From assembly GCA_002105175.1 (NCBI GenBank), contig MCGE01000011.1, positions 558,001-622,000 of the forward strand: DNA of 64,000 bases. The letters run 5' to 3'. Numbering within the stretch: the stretch's first letter is position 1; each line of letters begins with the position of its first letter. This document shows, piece by piece, positions 1 through 11,440 of the stretch. Below the pieces are notes generated by a model. It did not search any database. It worked only from the letters and a program-made list of their open reading frames with translations, and was not told the DNA's origin. Position numbers and translations under genes: made by a program. This stretch comes from Absidia repens (lineage: Eukaryota; Mucoromycota; Mucoromycetes; Mucorales; Cunninghamellaceae).

Positions 1-327
1 AGATTGTTCTTGTTGAGTTGTCATCATTTGAGGGGTAATAGGATGGAGGACGAGAGATCCAAGGACGACTTGAATGAATTGCTGTAGAGTGACCATAGCT
101 AATACACGTTTGACGGTCACTCTGTTTCGTTTATCGCTGTCTTCAGGAGTATGGATACGATATTGTTCAAAGTAGGGTATTTCAGCCATCATCAAAAAAT
201 GGAAGAGCATGCTATAAATCCAATAAGCAGCAATGGGTACCCATAAAGCTAAGATTTCATCAGCCCAAGGATCCTTTTGGATAGAGTTGTAAGATGTAGA
301 TAGTTTTTTCAAGATGATATCCAACAT
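1..327 (-). CDS. SUR2: Sphinganine C4-hydroxylase (SUR2-like), N-terminal part, cut by the window edge
   Basis: This is the 5' end of a gene running off the left edge; 109 codons are visible from the ATG at 327-325 with no intron. The family is a di-iron membrane oxygenase of the ER that hydroxylates C4 of dihydrosphingosine to make phytosphingosine. The visible part holds the first membrane segment (VPIAAYWIYSMLFHFL, about residues 30-45), followed by a block that resembles yeast Sur2 from memory: EQYRIHTPEDSDKRN then VTLQQFIQVVLG. The His-box residues that bind iron lie outside the window, so the family call rests on this N-terminal block alone. A GCCGGAATTGAAATTTG motif lies about 110 bp upstream. 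It is divergent from the kinase gene at 2277. Confidence 0.85.
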   Translation of the reverse strand, partial: MLDIILKKLSTSYNSIQKDPWADEILALWVPIAAYWIYSMLFHFLMMAEIPYFEQYRIHTPEDSDKRNRVTVKRVLAMVTLQQFIQVVLGSLVLHPITPQMMTTQQEQS

Positions 328-690
328 TTTAAATGAAAAAGGAATACAACAACAGAGTTTGACTGTTGAGAAAGAAAAAAAGGTACACAAAAATAAAAAA
401 CAAAAAAATAAATTCAATTACCGCGCTCCGTAGCCGGAATTGAAATTTGTCGGGGAGGGCATCCTTACTACTTTTTTTAAACATCTTCCTATAAGTTATA
501 TCAACATCAAGCAAAACAAATAAAAAGAAATACTGATGACTTGACTTGGTTGTCTGTTTTTCATAAATATATATCAAAAGAAATATGGCATTTACTGAAG
601 CGAAGCTATTATAATATATTGATAGAAGCAATTGAAATCAATCAATCAACTTGACTGCGGAGTGAGTACAAAACTACTGATTACAGTAAA

Positions 691-723
<33 letters not shown>

Positions 724-2276
724 ACATAAAATACTGGTTCATCATCCGAAAATTCATGTCAATAGAAACAGTACATTCACTTCTTGAAAACAATTCTCCA
801 ATATGTATTCCTTGTACCCAAATCGTTGGTTAAAGGCCTTGATATTAGTACCATACTACTCTTAGTATAGTTTTAGTGATTTAACCTAGTGTAGTATTGC
901 TTATTATTAATTACATATGAAATAGAAAGCGTTCCTTGTATCCCTACAATTATATGGTATCATATCATATGTATTTTGTGGAGTTGCCAAAACAATTGCG
1001 CCTACCATCGAATTCAAAAAACTTGTGACGGCATGCGAGCACAAAGGACTTTCTGGTTCATAACATATGATTTTGACGGCAGCTGTCGACAATACAAACG
1101 CTCACATTCCCGGCTAATTATCCCTCCGGACTACAATCTATATAAAATTATTGCATGTAATGATTTACCTAAAACGGCTTACAATGCACTACATACAGTC
1201 ATAGCACGATATAAAAAGCTATGAATATCATGAAACAAATAGACAAGTCTGTTTGAGAAAGTGGTTTATACACCAATTTATAAATAATTGCAATGATCAA
1301 CTAGTCATTTTTATGATATTGATACTATTATATCATATATAGACCAACTGGAGTTTTTAAGTCCGCTTTATAAGAAGAAAAATACAGTACTGTAGTGTGT
1401 ACCTTGGCGCTCGAGAAATCATCATGAAAATTGATTAATTGCATCCATTTAGGGAAAGAAAACTTGGGAATAGAAGTCACATAGTAATTTGGATCAAGTG
1501 AACATGGGAAGCACACATCCTCCATTTTATTTTCATTTATTTTTTATTTTTACTCCTTGGTGCGAAGTTGTTCAGGGTCTCGTAAGGATATAAAATCATA
1601 AATGCTTTATTTGAAGCACCGCCGAAGCTTGCATGAAAAGGTAAAGGCATATTTTAATATGTAAGGACACATACTACATGCATAGAGCACATAGTTGAAG
1701 GATTATCATAAAATAAAATGGCTGTAATGATCGTGATATCATAAAATAAAGACAGCATATGACTATCACCATGATTTTGGCATAATATGCAGGGTGGTGT
1801 CCAGTCAAATCCTTTGAAATAGAACATACTATATTGTACAGACCTGATCTGTACGTTCTATGATGAGTATAGTACAGTTTATCTAGTTCTGATATAGGGG
1901 GACAAACAGATACCAGTCAAGTTTCATTCACTATTATAGGCAGAAAGAAAAAGGTAACCTCCTTCATATGGTTTTTTTTGCGTTTTGGATTAGTGGGTTT
2001 ATTGATTTCCTTATCTGGACAAAGGATGTATGTGTGACCCTCCTTTTTTTCCTTTTTTTAAATTATAAATTTTGATTTCTTCCCTTCTGCCCCTTCTTTC
2101 TCTCACATTCCTTTTTTTTTTTTTTTGCACCCATTTTCTCCTGCCTCTTCTGCGTTTTTCACCCTCTTTTTTCTTTCCTTTATAAACCACATCCATTCAT
2201 TCACGTCCTTCCTTTTTCCTTCTACTATTTCCCTCATTCCTTCTCTCCCTTCTTTTTTTTTCATCCCCTTCGTACA
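328..2276. other. Intergenic region between SUR2 and the STE20-like kinase
   Basis: This is the shared upstream space of two divergent genes. It holds a 30-nt T tract (693-722) and an imperfect inverted repeat around 1821-1860 (GTACAGA and TCTGTAC arms). It ends in pyrimidine-rich DNA with a TATAAA-like site at about 2180, some 100 bp before the kinase start. Short open frames here start at TTG or are low-complexity, and I see no convincing gene. Confidence 0.6.
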
Positions 2277-2712
2277 ATGCATCAACAAACCGAAACTAAT
2301 TTAAACAAGTCGTGCTCTGAAACCACGGCAGTACCCAAATCAACAAGTACAACTACAACAATCGCTGTAAAACGACGCTCATTAGGCTCACTCAAGTCAA
2401 TCAACAACAACAAACAACATACAACTCCAACAGATAAAGTAAGAAGCGCACTTGAGTTGTACAAGTCATCTAGTTAGTCATCTTATTGAAACCTCCCTCT
2501 TACTTTTTTTTTCGATACATATCTAGCCTGCTGTATGGCGCTCACCTGGTCATTGCGAAATACCTGATATTTTAGGGAAAGCATATCTCCAACCATCACA
2601 ACCTCCACCAAAACATGTTGCAAAGAAACAACCTCCTCCTGCTATAACAAGGGTAAGAGCCAACTCCACCATTATTAAAGTTGTAAAGGATGAAATATAC
2701 TACGATATTAAT

Positions 2713-2744
<32 letters not shown>

Positions 2745-4188
2745 GTTCTCACGTTGTATTTTGTATAGCCCCCATGGTATCCTGCCTGCTGTAGTAATTG
2801 GTCACCTTCTCCTCCTCCCCCTGTTGTCAAAGCAGATGAATGTTTATTTGAAAAACGACTACGAAAAGCAATTCCAAAAATTGTCCTTGTCTCTTCACCA
2901 AAATCACGTCTTATTGGATCCAAGGAAATTGGCACTGGGTAAGAGTGAAAGGGAGGGGGGCAGTTTAAATAACCCAAAAGAAAAAAAGGCACATGTACTA
3001 AACCCCTATATCTATTTCTTTCCTTTCATCCTTTTGTTCATTAGGGTCAATGGTGCTGTTGTTCAAGTCACTATCCGTGGATCAAGTAATCGTCTGGCCT
3101 TGAAACGATGTAAATTGGACCATGATAGGGAATACCGTTCAGCCATTGTGCGTGAATTACGGATCATGGCGACTGGTCACAACAATCTTATTAAACTGAA
3201 AGAAGCCGCTGTCTATAGGAATGAAGTATGGATTTTCATGGATCTGATGCAGTGTAGTGTCTTTGCTGTTTTATGCTGCCGTGGTCTACCAGAAGAATAT
3301 GCAGTCTTTATCGCAAGAGAAGTAAGTGCCCCTCTCTCCCCCACATTCCCCAGGTCATTCTGTATTAATTAAATCGACTGTATTTTGTTTCTTTTTTCTT
3401 TTATCGTAGACACTCAACGCATTGGCCTACTTGCATACAAAAGGATTCATCCATAGAGATGTCAAGTGCGAAAATTTGCTCATCAGTCATAGTGGTGAAA
3501 TTAAACTAGGTAATTGAAAAAAAAAAGATCACCATTTTCTGCGAAAAAAATAAAATCATTGTACTGATATCATTTATGTATCTATTTAGCTGATTTTGGA
3601 TTGGCAACAAGTACAAAGCATGTAAATCAGGATCGACTTGGTACGGCAAAGGTAAAGGATCTTCACAAAGGGGGGGATAGTTTAGTAGATAAGTGCTTGG
3701 CTGATTTTATTATTATTATTACATCAATATAGTGGATGGCTCCTGAAGTCATTGAAGAACAATCTTACGATGAAAAAGTAGATTTATGGTCCCTTGGCAT
3801 TACGCTGATTGAAATGATGGATCGTGTCCCACCGCATTACTCTATCAAACAAGACGAACAAGTTTTCCAAAAAATTCTCGATGACCCAAGTCCTACCTTC
3901 ACTTACAGCTACCCAACGATTTACTGCACCGGTCTGGTCGCCTGGTTGCTCGAAGAAAACCCTGAAAATAGACCCACTGCAAAAGACGTTATGACGGTAA
4001 AAAAAAAAAAAAAAAAAAAAAGGCAAAATGAACGTCCCCCCCCCTCGAGACTCCGTTAACATTCAGCAACCTAACTCGAAATTCTTATTTCTCTTTTGTA
4101 GGAACTGGATTTACACGTAGAACAAGGTCTATTGAAAACAGCCAACGCCCAGACACTATCTAGTTTTGTCAACAAAGCACTCATCTAG
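2277..4188 (+). CDS. STE20/PAK-type serine/threonine protein kinase
   Basis: Eight exons: 2277-2438, 2527-2652, 2769-2938, 3045-3321, 3410-3509, 3590-3651, 3733-3996 and 4102-4188. All junctions are GT-AG and keep frame, giving about 415 residues. The first ~150 residues are Ser/Thr/Pro-rich and basic. The kinase domain follows: glycine loop IGTGVNGAV (~150-158), the ATP lysine in LALKRC (~173), HRDVKCEN (~260), ADFGLA (~279), then GTAKWMAPEV in the STE20 style and [12 protein letters not shown]. No CRIB or PH domain is visible, so it is a short PAK-like form and its Rho-GTPase link is uncertain. STE20 kinases start MAP kinase cascades in polarity and mating. Intron 2 holds a 29-nt T tract and intron 7 begins GT followed by 23 A. 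A polyadenylation signal (AATAAA) lies near 4245. Confidence 0.85.
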
Positions 4189-4347
4189 TATATTGAACCT
4201 TACTTAAATTATATTCTCTCTATTTGTTTGACACAATACTGAATGAAATAAAGCACAATACACTCATTTGACTCATGTTATTTACTATCTGCTATGCTCT
4301 TGTTATTCATATAGGCATGACAGGGGTTATAGCATTATGTAACTAGC

Positions 4348-4382
<35 letters not shown>

Positions 4383-4386
4383 ATAG

Positions 4387-4705
4387 ATTACTCTTGAAAA
4401 AGAAGTTTGGAGCTCCTCTTCATGCAATTCGATTGCCAAAGTTTTTTTTTTACGTACAACCAATCAAAAGCATTATGCCACCAGCTCATCAACAACAAGC
4501 GCAGAATTAAAACTCGGTATCGATGAAGGCATCAGTCGCCTATGGAGCACTTCAAAAGTATGGTCGCGGGAAATAAGGTGATTATTTCGATTAATAATAC
4601 ATCAAAATGGTTACATGGCTAACCCTACCCTTTTTTTTTTATCTATAGAAACCAATTCCACCAATGAATATGCTATCTCGTGAGCAAAGGCAAGGAAGCA
4701 AATAG
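4387..4705 (+). CDS. Possible small unidentified gene (two 3' exons seen)
   Basis: A coding-looking open stretch at 4387-4557 can be spliced in frame (donor GTATGG at 4558, acceptor TAG at 4646-4648) to 4649-4705. This gives a C-terminal sequence with LGIDEGISRLWSTSKK followed by PIPPMNMLSREQR and a stop. The upstream part (LRTTNQKHYATSSS) is Arg/Ser/Thr-rich like a mitochondrial presequence. AATAAA at about 4909 would serve as the poly(A) site. No start codon could be fixed: the tract begins after a 30-nt T run, so a first exon or a homopolymer length error is needed. I do not recognise the product, and it could be chance. Confidence 0.3.
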
Positions 4706-6677
4706 GGTGCGAGCGAATCGGAAGCAACATCATTGGACACTTACACACTTTTTGTGTGTGTCTATAATAGATACATGAGCGGTGTATAACCAAGGACTCT
4801 ATACATGGTCACAATTCGTTATCTCTAAGATGTCTCATGCTTTATGAATCGCAAAGGATGTAGTGGTTAGTTATTTTTAGATTAGCTATTTATTGAATTG
4901 CTTATTTTAATAAAATGTTTGATTCAAGAAAGAACTGTTATATATCGTTTGTGGGGATGATGAGAAGAAAAAAAGAACATTGTTGATTATAGTTTATGTG
5001 ATATGAGAGTTGGTTGGTGATGACAATGGAAATGAAAAATGAAAACAAAACCAAGTGTATGGTACCTTATTCTAGGGTTACTTTTTTTTTATTGGTCATG
5101 AAAAGGGAAACCGGCTAATTTTCTTTACCCTTATTTGCTTTTTTTTTTTTTTTTTGACGGGAAGGACGTGGGGCGGAAAAAAAAAAAAAAAAAGATAAAG
5201 GGTTCAAAGGATTCGTGGAAATGTGTATGTGCGTGTGATGTTTTTCTTTTGGGTCATTCTGAATGGCTAATCTTCAACCCATGAATTAAATCGCTATAAA
5301 AAGGACTTGGAAAATATTTTGAATTTCAGATTTTGATTTTGATAGGGTGAAATCAGTTTGGAAATCAAGGAACAGGAAAAATGTAGGACAAATCGCCTTT
5401 CCCGTCGAACTTTAAAACACCGATTGGGCGAGATAAGGTTACGAATCGCAAAAGATCGACTTCATCTCAAAACTACTACCTCATTTGACCAAAAAATGAT
5501 TTATGCTATCAGCGCAAAAAAAAAAAAAAAAAAAAAAAAAGGCAAGGCGAAAAAAAGGAATCGTGTAGAGCAGTAAAGAGTATTCATATTATAAAATGTC
5601 TGATACACACAGTATAAAGGGATGATTTTTTATTTTATGAAAGCACGTGCCAACGGTACAAATAATGTAGGTAAATGAGACCATACGCCTTTTGCTTTTA
5701 TAATCCGTTCATTTTTAATTGGAGGTTGTGGTCACGCCAGCAACAAGTAGACTTATTGGTTGACCCTAGCTATTGGAACTTCTTTGTTACGCTCATCGTT
5801 TGGCGAGGCGCGGGGATTGAAACATAGATACTTCTTTACTAATACTAACCCTACATACACATCATTTAAGTTTTTCAGGTATACAGATCATAGTGACTCC
5901 TGTATACAGTAATAAAGAGATAATAATTCGTTTTTTTTTTTTTTTGAAAAAAGGAAAAGGGTTTTCATTTCTCAAATAGGGTTTTTCTAATATAAAATTG
6001 TTGGAAGCTAGATGAATTTGGCCAATATTCCTAAAATGGGTGGAACTGCCCTGCCTGGTTTGACAAAAATCAAGGAATCATCTGCCTTTTTTTTAAAGTC
6101 CCTTATCTCAGGATTCTTTGATTTCCTTTTCCTCAAATCCTGTTCGTCATGATCTTGCTGACTATAAAATATATTTCCCAGGACAAAACTTTATCGTGTG
6201 CGAAAAAAACCATTCATTCCCAAAAACAATATACCACTCATGTGCTTTTTTTTTTATTTCCTAATAGAGATCTTTATCAAGTTTGCCCTCATTTGACGCT
6301 CTGAGAGTATGATGGCTATTTTTTTTTTTTTCGATGATGATGACCGTGGGATAATTATTGATATTGTAGGGTGTACAATATTGAATATGAATTTTCTGAT
6401 TAGAATTTGAAGGGTTGCGTTTAATTATTTCTAATCATTATTATGGTCAAATGCTTCTGAAAATCTTTGTTGGGTAGTTTTATTCCCACTCTCTTGGTAA
6501 AAAAAAAAAAAAAAAAAAAAAAAAAGACGGGCTTTGAAATCCATGAAAATATAAATCACCTCTCAAATCCTTTTTTTTTTTTGCTTCTTTCTTTCCTTAT
6601 TCTTCCTTTTTTCTTTTACTTCCTACTCTATCTTTTTTTATTTTTTATTTTTCATAACTTTCTTACTTGACTGAAGG
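4706..6677. other. Intergenic region upstream of the peptide transporter
   Basis: AT-rich DNA with many homopolymer runs, including a 27-nt A tract at 6499-6525. A TATAAAAAGG sequence at about 5296 precedes a short frame (from a TTG at 5358) that runs into a poly(A) tract; I do not believe it is a gene. An 8-bp inverted repeat, GTATACAG/CTGTATAC, sits at 5879-5907. The last 150 bp are pyrimidine-rich leader of PTR2, with GGGCTTTGAAATCC at 6529-6542. Confidence 0.5.
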
Positions 6678-8869
6678 ATGGCAGAAAAGTCTGAAGTAAC
6701 GTCTACTCAACAGACGACATACGAACATGAAACAACAAAAGTCGAAAAATCTCAAGTACATACTGATGTGTATGACCACGAATTTGAAGAATATCCTGAA
6801 CCCACTGATGAAGAATGGAAAACTTTACGCGAAGTGGCTGATGATATCCCCAAGTCTGCCTATCTTGTCATCTTGATTGAATTCTGTGAACGTTTTACTT
6901 ACTATGGTTTGACTGGTCCTTTCCAAAATTATATCCAAAACCCTGCCTCCGATTCATTCCCTGCTGACCATCCTGGTGCAATGTAAGTGATTGGCCTCCC
7001 CTCCCCACCATCATATTGCAAATTTACTTGATACTAATTTTTATTTTTATTTCTGCTGTTTCTAGGGGTAAAGGTCAACAAACTGCTACTGCTCTTACTA
7101 CATTCTTCCAATTCTGGTGCTACATTACACCGTACGTATTATTGATTCACTGTGTTGATTGACAAATAATAATAATAATAACAGATCACTCACTCATGTT
7201 TTCTTTCTTCCTTTCTTTTTTATTTTCTTCCATAATTTAGGATTATTGGGTAAGTGATTGAAAAGCAATGGCATCCAAGACTACGTGACCTAACTCACTC
7301 TTTTTTTTTTATCTTGTGTATAGTGCTATTGTCAGTGACCAATGGTTGGGCAAGTACAAGACGATTGTTTTATTTGCCGCTATTTATATGGTTGGTTTGG
7401 TGATCTTGACTGCAACTGCTAGTCCTGCTGCTATTGCAAGTGACGCTGTTTTCCCTGGCTTCATTGTATCCATTATTATCATCGGTTTTGGGACTGGTGG
7501 TATCAAGGCCAACGTGTCTCCTCTCGTTGCCGAACAATATCGCTCAAGAACAGCCTATGTCAAGACGCTCAAGAATGGAGACCGTGTCATTGTCACTCCT
7601 CAAGCAACTTACCAAAAGATCTTTAACATGTTCTACTGGGGTATCAACGTTGGTTCCTTGTCTGCGATTGCTACTACTGAATTAGAAAAGAATGTCGGTT
7701 TTTGGGCTGCTTACCTTTTACCAACATGTATGTTTGTGCCTTGCATCGTTGTTGTTATTTTGGGTCACAAGCAATACGTCTCCACTCCTCCTCGTGGCTC
7801 CGTGTTTGTCGAAGCCGGTAAAGTATTTTGGTTTAGCCGCAAAGTCAAAGGTGGTTTGGATTCCTGCAAGCCCTCTCTTCTCCAAATCAGCCATCCTGAC
7901 CTTGCCGCCTCTGCTACATGGTAAGTAACGCAAAATAGATATCAACCGGGAGCGGAGTTTACAGCTGGACTAACCTTTTTTATTTTATAGGGATGATATT
8001 TTTGTTGATGAATTGAAGCGTACCTTACGTGCTTGTGCTGTATTCTGTTGGTTCCCCATTTACTGGTTATGTTATTCTCAAATCACCAATAACTTAATTT
8101 CTCAAGCTGGTAAGTGTGAACGATAAAAATGATTTTGCCTTCTTCTGTATATTGGCTTCACGAATGATTTGAATACTAATGGTCTCAATTTTTCTTTTTA
8201 ATTATGATATCAGGTACCATGTTGACTGGAAATGTCCCCAACGATATCATGCAAAACATCGATCCTCTTGTATTGATTATCACTATTCCCATCATGGATC
8301 GTCTTGTTTATCCTGGACTTCGCAGACTCGGCTTCCCCATGCGTCCCATTTTCCGTATCACCTTGGGCTTTATCTGTGCTGCCGCTGCCATGGCCTACAC
8401 AGCAGGTATTCAATACAAGATCTATCAAACACCCCCCTATTACTACTATCCCTCTGATGGCGAAACTGGTCAAAACTGGATCTCTGCTGGTTATCAAATC
8501 CCGTCGTACTTCTTCATCGCCTTGTCTGAAATCTTTGCCTCCATCACTGGTCTCGAATATGCTTACAAGAAGGCACCTCAATCCATGAAGTCTATTGTGA
8601 TGGCTCTCTTCTTATTTACCAACTGCTTCGCAAGTATCCTGGCATTCGCTCTTGTACCTGTCACTGTGGATCCCAAGCTTCACTGGATGTTTACTGGTAT
8701 CGCATGTGCTGCCTTTGTCTGTGCTATCTTGATCTACATCTTCCACTCAAAGAACGATTTATCTGACGTCGAAGATGATGCTATTGGTCGAAATGAAGAT
8801 CAAACTGACGCCTACACTCAACACAAGGCCACTGTTGCCGAATATGAAGCTGAAAAGGGCGCATTGTAA
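6678..8869 (+). CDS. PTR2: Proton-coupled di/tripeptide transporter of the PTR2/POT family
   Basis: Six exons: 6678-6982, 7066-7131, 7241-7249, 7324-7920, 7991-8109 and 8214-8869; 583 residues, a usual length for fungal PTR2. The protein imports small peptides with protons across the plasma membrane. Family signs are LIEFCERFTYYGLTGPFQNY in TM1, FFQFWCYITPIIGAIVSDQ with the adjacent LGKYKTI, the block GFGTGGIKANVSPLVAEQY, and YWGINVGSL. About 12 hydrophobic segments are visible, between a hydrophilic acidic N-terminus and a short acidic tail. The third exon is only 9 nt; it completes a Pro codon, encodes two Ile and begins a Gly codon. Skipping it would keep frame but delete three residues from a conserved helix. 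AATAAA follows at about 9076. Confidence 0.95.
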
Positions 8870-9478
8870 TTATAGTTTATTAGTATGGCTGGATTGATTG
8901 ATCATTGATTGATGAATCGATCCTCTGTAGTTATTTTTATTTTATGTTTATCATATCTGTTATTGTATTTTTACTGCTGGTTTATTTGTCACTGTCGACA
9001 GTAAACGTCTTTATTATCATTATCATTATTTTATATTTTTTATATTATTACTATTTAGATACGTTTGTACTCTTAATAAAAAACCAAACACTTATTTACC
9101 TTCCAGTTATCTTTTTTTTTCTTTTTTTCGATGATACTGGTGTTGTTGGATTGTTTTTGGCTGTCTTTTTGTTTTCTTTTGGAGTGAGCGGGCGGTTATA
9201 TGAGTGTTCCTGACTGAGACCAAAGCGGCATTTGAATATATGCGCTTTGTCCTACTGGGATTTAATTTTTTGTGCTTGTTTATCATTTCTTCTTTTTAAA
9301 AAATAGACGATGGAATGAATACAGCCGACACTTGACTTGAAAGAAGAAGACAATTCGGTATAGGATATGAAGACGACACATATGGTAAGCAAACTTGATA
9401 AAATGCGTGTATTCAAAATGTAGCTCAACATTTCTTTATATTCTGGAGCTATAGATCTGTCTAACATACATTACTGTT

Positions 9479-9727
9479 GACGAGAACAAGATTCTCAACC
9501 AAGATCATGAAACTGGTGGTATGGATGTGGGCATTGTCGAATAGGCACTGGAATCACATTATACGGACAGCGTATTGGCGTGTTCAACAAGTTGCATCAT
9601 GTTATCATTACTTTGTCGAGTTATTTATTATTCATGGGTCCCTGAAACATAATCTGCGTCCTTTTGGCTTCGGCAATGACTCTGGGATTCAAGATATGGA
9701 TGGAATACTTCAGTCAAAAGCTTCGTG
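9479..9727 (+). pseudogene. Possible remnant or unresolved exon of a membrane protein
   Basis: One frame through this stretch reads GTGITLYGQRIGVFNK, then HHVIITLSSYLLFMG, one TGA stop, then IICVLLASAMTLGFKIW and MEYFSQKLRDDV before a stop at 9727. The two hydrophobic segments with a charged tail look like a transmembrane protein C-terminus. An AATAAA lies about 30 bp after the last stop. A short hydrophobic frame beginning with ATG at about 9239 might be an earlier exon. The internal stop suggests decay; alternatively it is a gene whose exons I could not join. Family unknown. Confidence 0.22.
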
Positions 9728-10065
9728 ACGACGTATAAGAAACAATTCTCAAACTAATAAAAAGACTTGTTGCATGATTGAAAAAAAGGGTAAGATTACA
9801 AAATAATCGCAGCTAACTTCTTTTTCCTTTTAGTTTTGTCGTTTGCTAATAGAATTATTTTTTTCTAAATGCAATTAGATTCGTGGTATGTCATCCTTCG
9901 AGGTTAATATGCTTACCATACACTAGGAATTTCAGTCAAGAAAAGAACATTGTATATTACTATTGGCTGGAATATAAAGCAACTCAAGTTCAGTGCCCCT
10001 GATCATGGAGATATAGTGTAGCTATTACTTAGTTTAGTTATGTAGTTTAGCATAGCATGGTATCT

Positions 10066-10086
10066 TATATATATATATATATATAT
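10066..10086. repeat. (TA)n microsatellite
   Basis: An uninterrupted run of TA dinucleotides of about 20 bp, just 5' of AT-rich sequence without genes. Confidence 0.85.
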
Positions 10087-10789
10087 CTTAGCGGTTGGTT
10101 ATTGATTTATCAGTTGCGTTATACAGTTTTACTTTTATTTTACCTACGGTCACATTTTCACATGCCTTTATCAATACTATTTCTTTGTTTTTTGTCTTAT
10201 ATTAATTCAGCATTCCAAATAAAATCCTCAAACAATTGGTCTATCGTCTCCTATATGATAATTTCTCTCTATGTTGTAGTTCAGCAATGTTTTGAAAATA
10301 TTTTCACGCTTGTAAAAAAAACAGATCTATTGGGTGGTAGGAGGGAGATTTTGAAGAAATTAGAACCATCCGCCCATTTAAGAGTGGTTATCTAGAGTAT
10401 TCTAATCTAGTGGAGATTACGCTGGCCGTACGGTACCGGTTAATTATATGAATGTAAGAGCGGAAATATATCTATGCTTTCATATCAAGTGGTCTAGAAC
10501 AGTTAACAAATGGCTAGGTTCTATAAGAGCAACACGTGGTCATAGAAAGAGTGTAAGCGAAAAATTTGGGGAAAATTCTCTCTAGCAATGAATACATGTA
10601 CAGAATAACCTAAGTGAATTTATATGAAAGGCGGAGGAGAAATAAGGCATCTTTGAAAGTAAATGATTGAAGTCTGTCATAGACTGCTTAAGTCTTTAGG
10701 GGTAAAATTAGTCGTAGTAGGTGAACTAGAAGGCTAGTGTTTGGGAGGGAACTCATACAACAGATATAATAGAAGTTTTGTTTACTATA

Positions 10790-11440
10790 CTACGGGTCAG
10801 CTGAAGTTTAAGAAAACGGTATATTTTATTGAAGTTTATTTGTAGATACTAAAACTAAAGGCGGGGGGCTCATTGTAACTTTGGATGTATTGGAGGAAAC
10901 ATGAGGAAGACGGCTATGAAAGTTGAAGAATAAACAGCAGTAACATAAAGGAACAATTGTAAAATAGAATTTAATATATTGTACAAAGATTGAGAATGGC
11001 GAAAGGGACATCTGCCAATGAAGCACAACAACGTTCATCATTAATCAAATGGGGCGGTGGCAGTAAGAAGGAATATATTGTTCCAAACATAAGAAGCACT
11101 AATGAGACATATTTAGTTGAAACAAGTAAAAAGAGACATGTTTTATTCAGATATAGAGACAAGCTGCCACTAAACTAAACTAATGAAGGCTCCAAAAAGC
11201 CAACTAATGGTGCCTTCAGATCCTAGATCCAAAATGAAAGGGTTTCCTCATGCATGTTGTAATCCCTGAACTGAAATCCCTTCTAAACTAGACTTGATAC
11301 GATTATAGATCCAAAATAGCCCCAGACAAGTCGAATGGTGAAGGAAAAGGGAAAAAAAAAAGGTAAAAATGAGAGAGAGCGAAAAAAAAGGGAGTAAATA
11401 AACAATCCACGTGGGCGGAATTTGAATATTTTTGCCCTTT
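10790..11440 (-). repeat. Dispersed non-coding repeat, copy A
   Basis: Read on the minus strand, this copy has CACGTG (11408-11413) with the adjoining GGCGGAATTTGAATATTT module, a pyrimidine-rich tract, the conserved TAGTTTAGAAG box (11280-11290), and GGGAAACCC-like and GGCTTTTTGGAGCC-like motifs. AATAAA follows at 11147-11142 with a T run. Similarity to copy B continues to about 10790 (near GGGTCAGCTGAAG). The body has no conserved open frame. It lies alone in the PTR2-UGDH gap. Confidence 0.8.

Larger units (their letters stand above)
8870..10780. other. Intergenic region downstream of PTR2
   Basis: The PTR2 3' end is followed by AT-rich sequence with one coding-like remnant (9479-9727, listed separately) and a (TA)n microsatellite. 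The rest (roughly 9760-10780) shows no open frame or motif I can support. Confidence 0.5.

Noticed and set aside
976..1224. 82-codon open frame in the SUR2-kinase spacer
   Set aside because: TTG start, mixed composition, no recognisable motif and no splice context; likely chance.
2011..2288. Lys/Arg/Gly-rich minus-strand frames
   Set aside because: They are the complement of the pyrimidine-rich kinase leader.
5358..5576. 72-codon open frame after a TATAAAAAGG sequence
   Set aside because: It starts at TTG, is rich in Arg/Lys/Leu without family features, and ends in a poly(A)-encoded lysine run.
10990..11178. Open frames inside dispersed repeat copy A on both strands
   Set aside because: The frames are not conserved in copies B, C, D or E, so the element is treated as non-coding.
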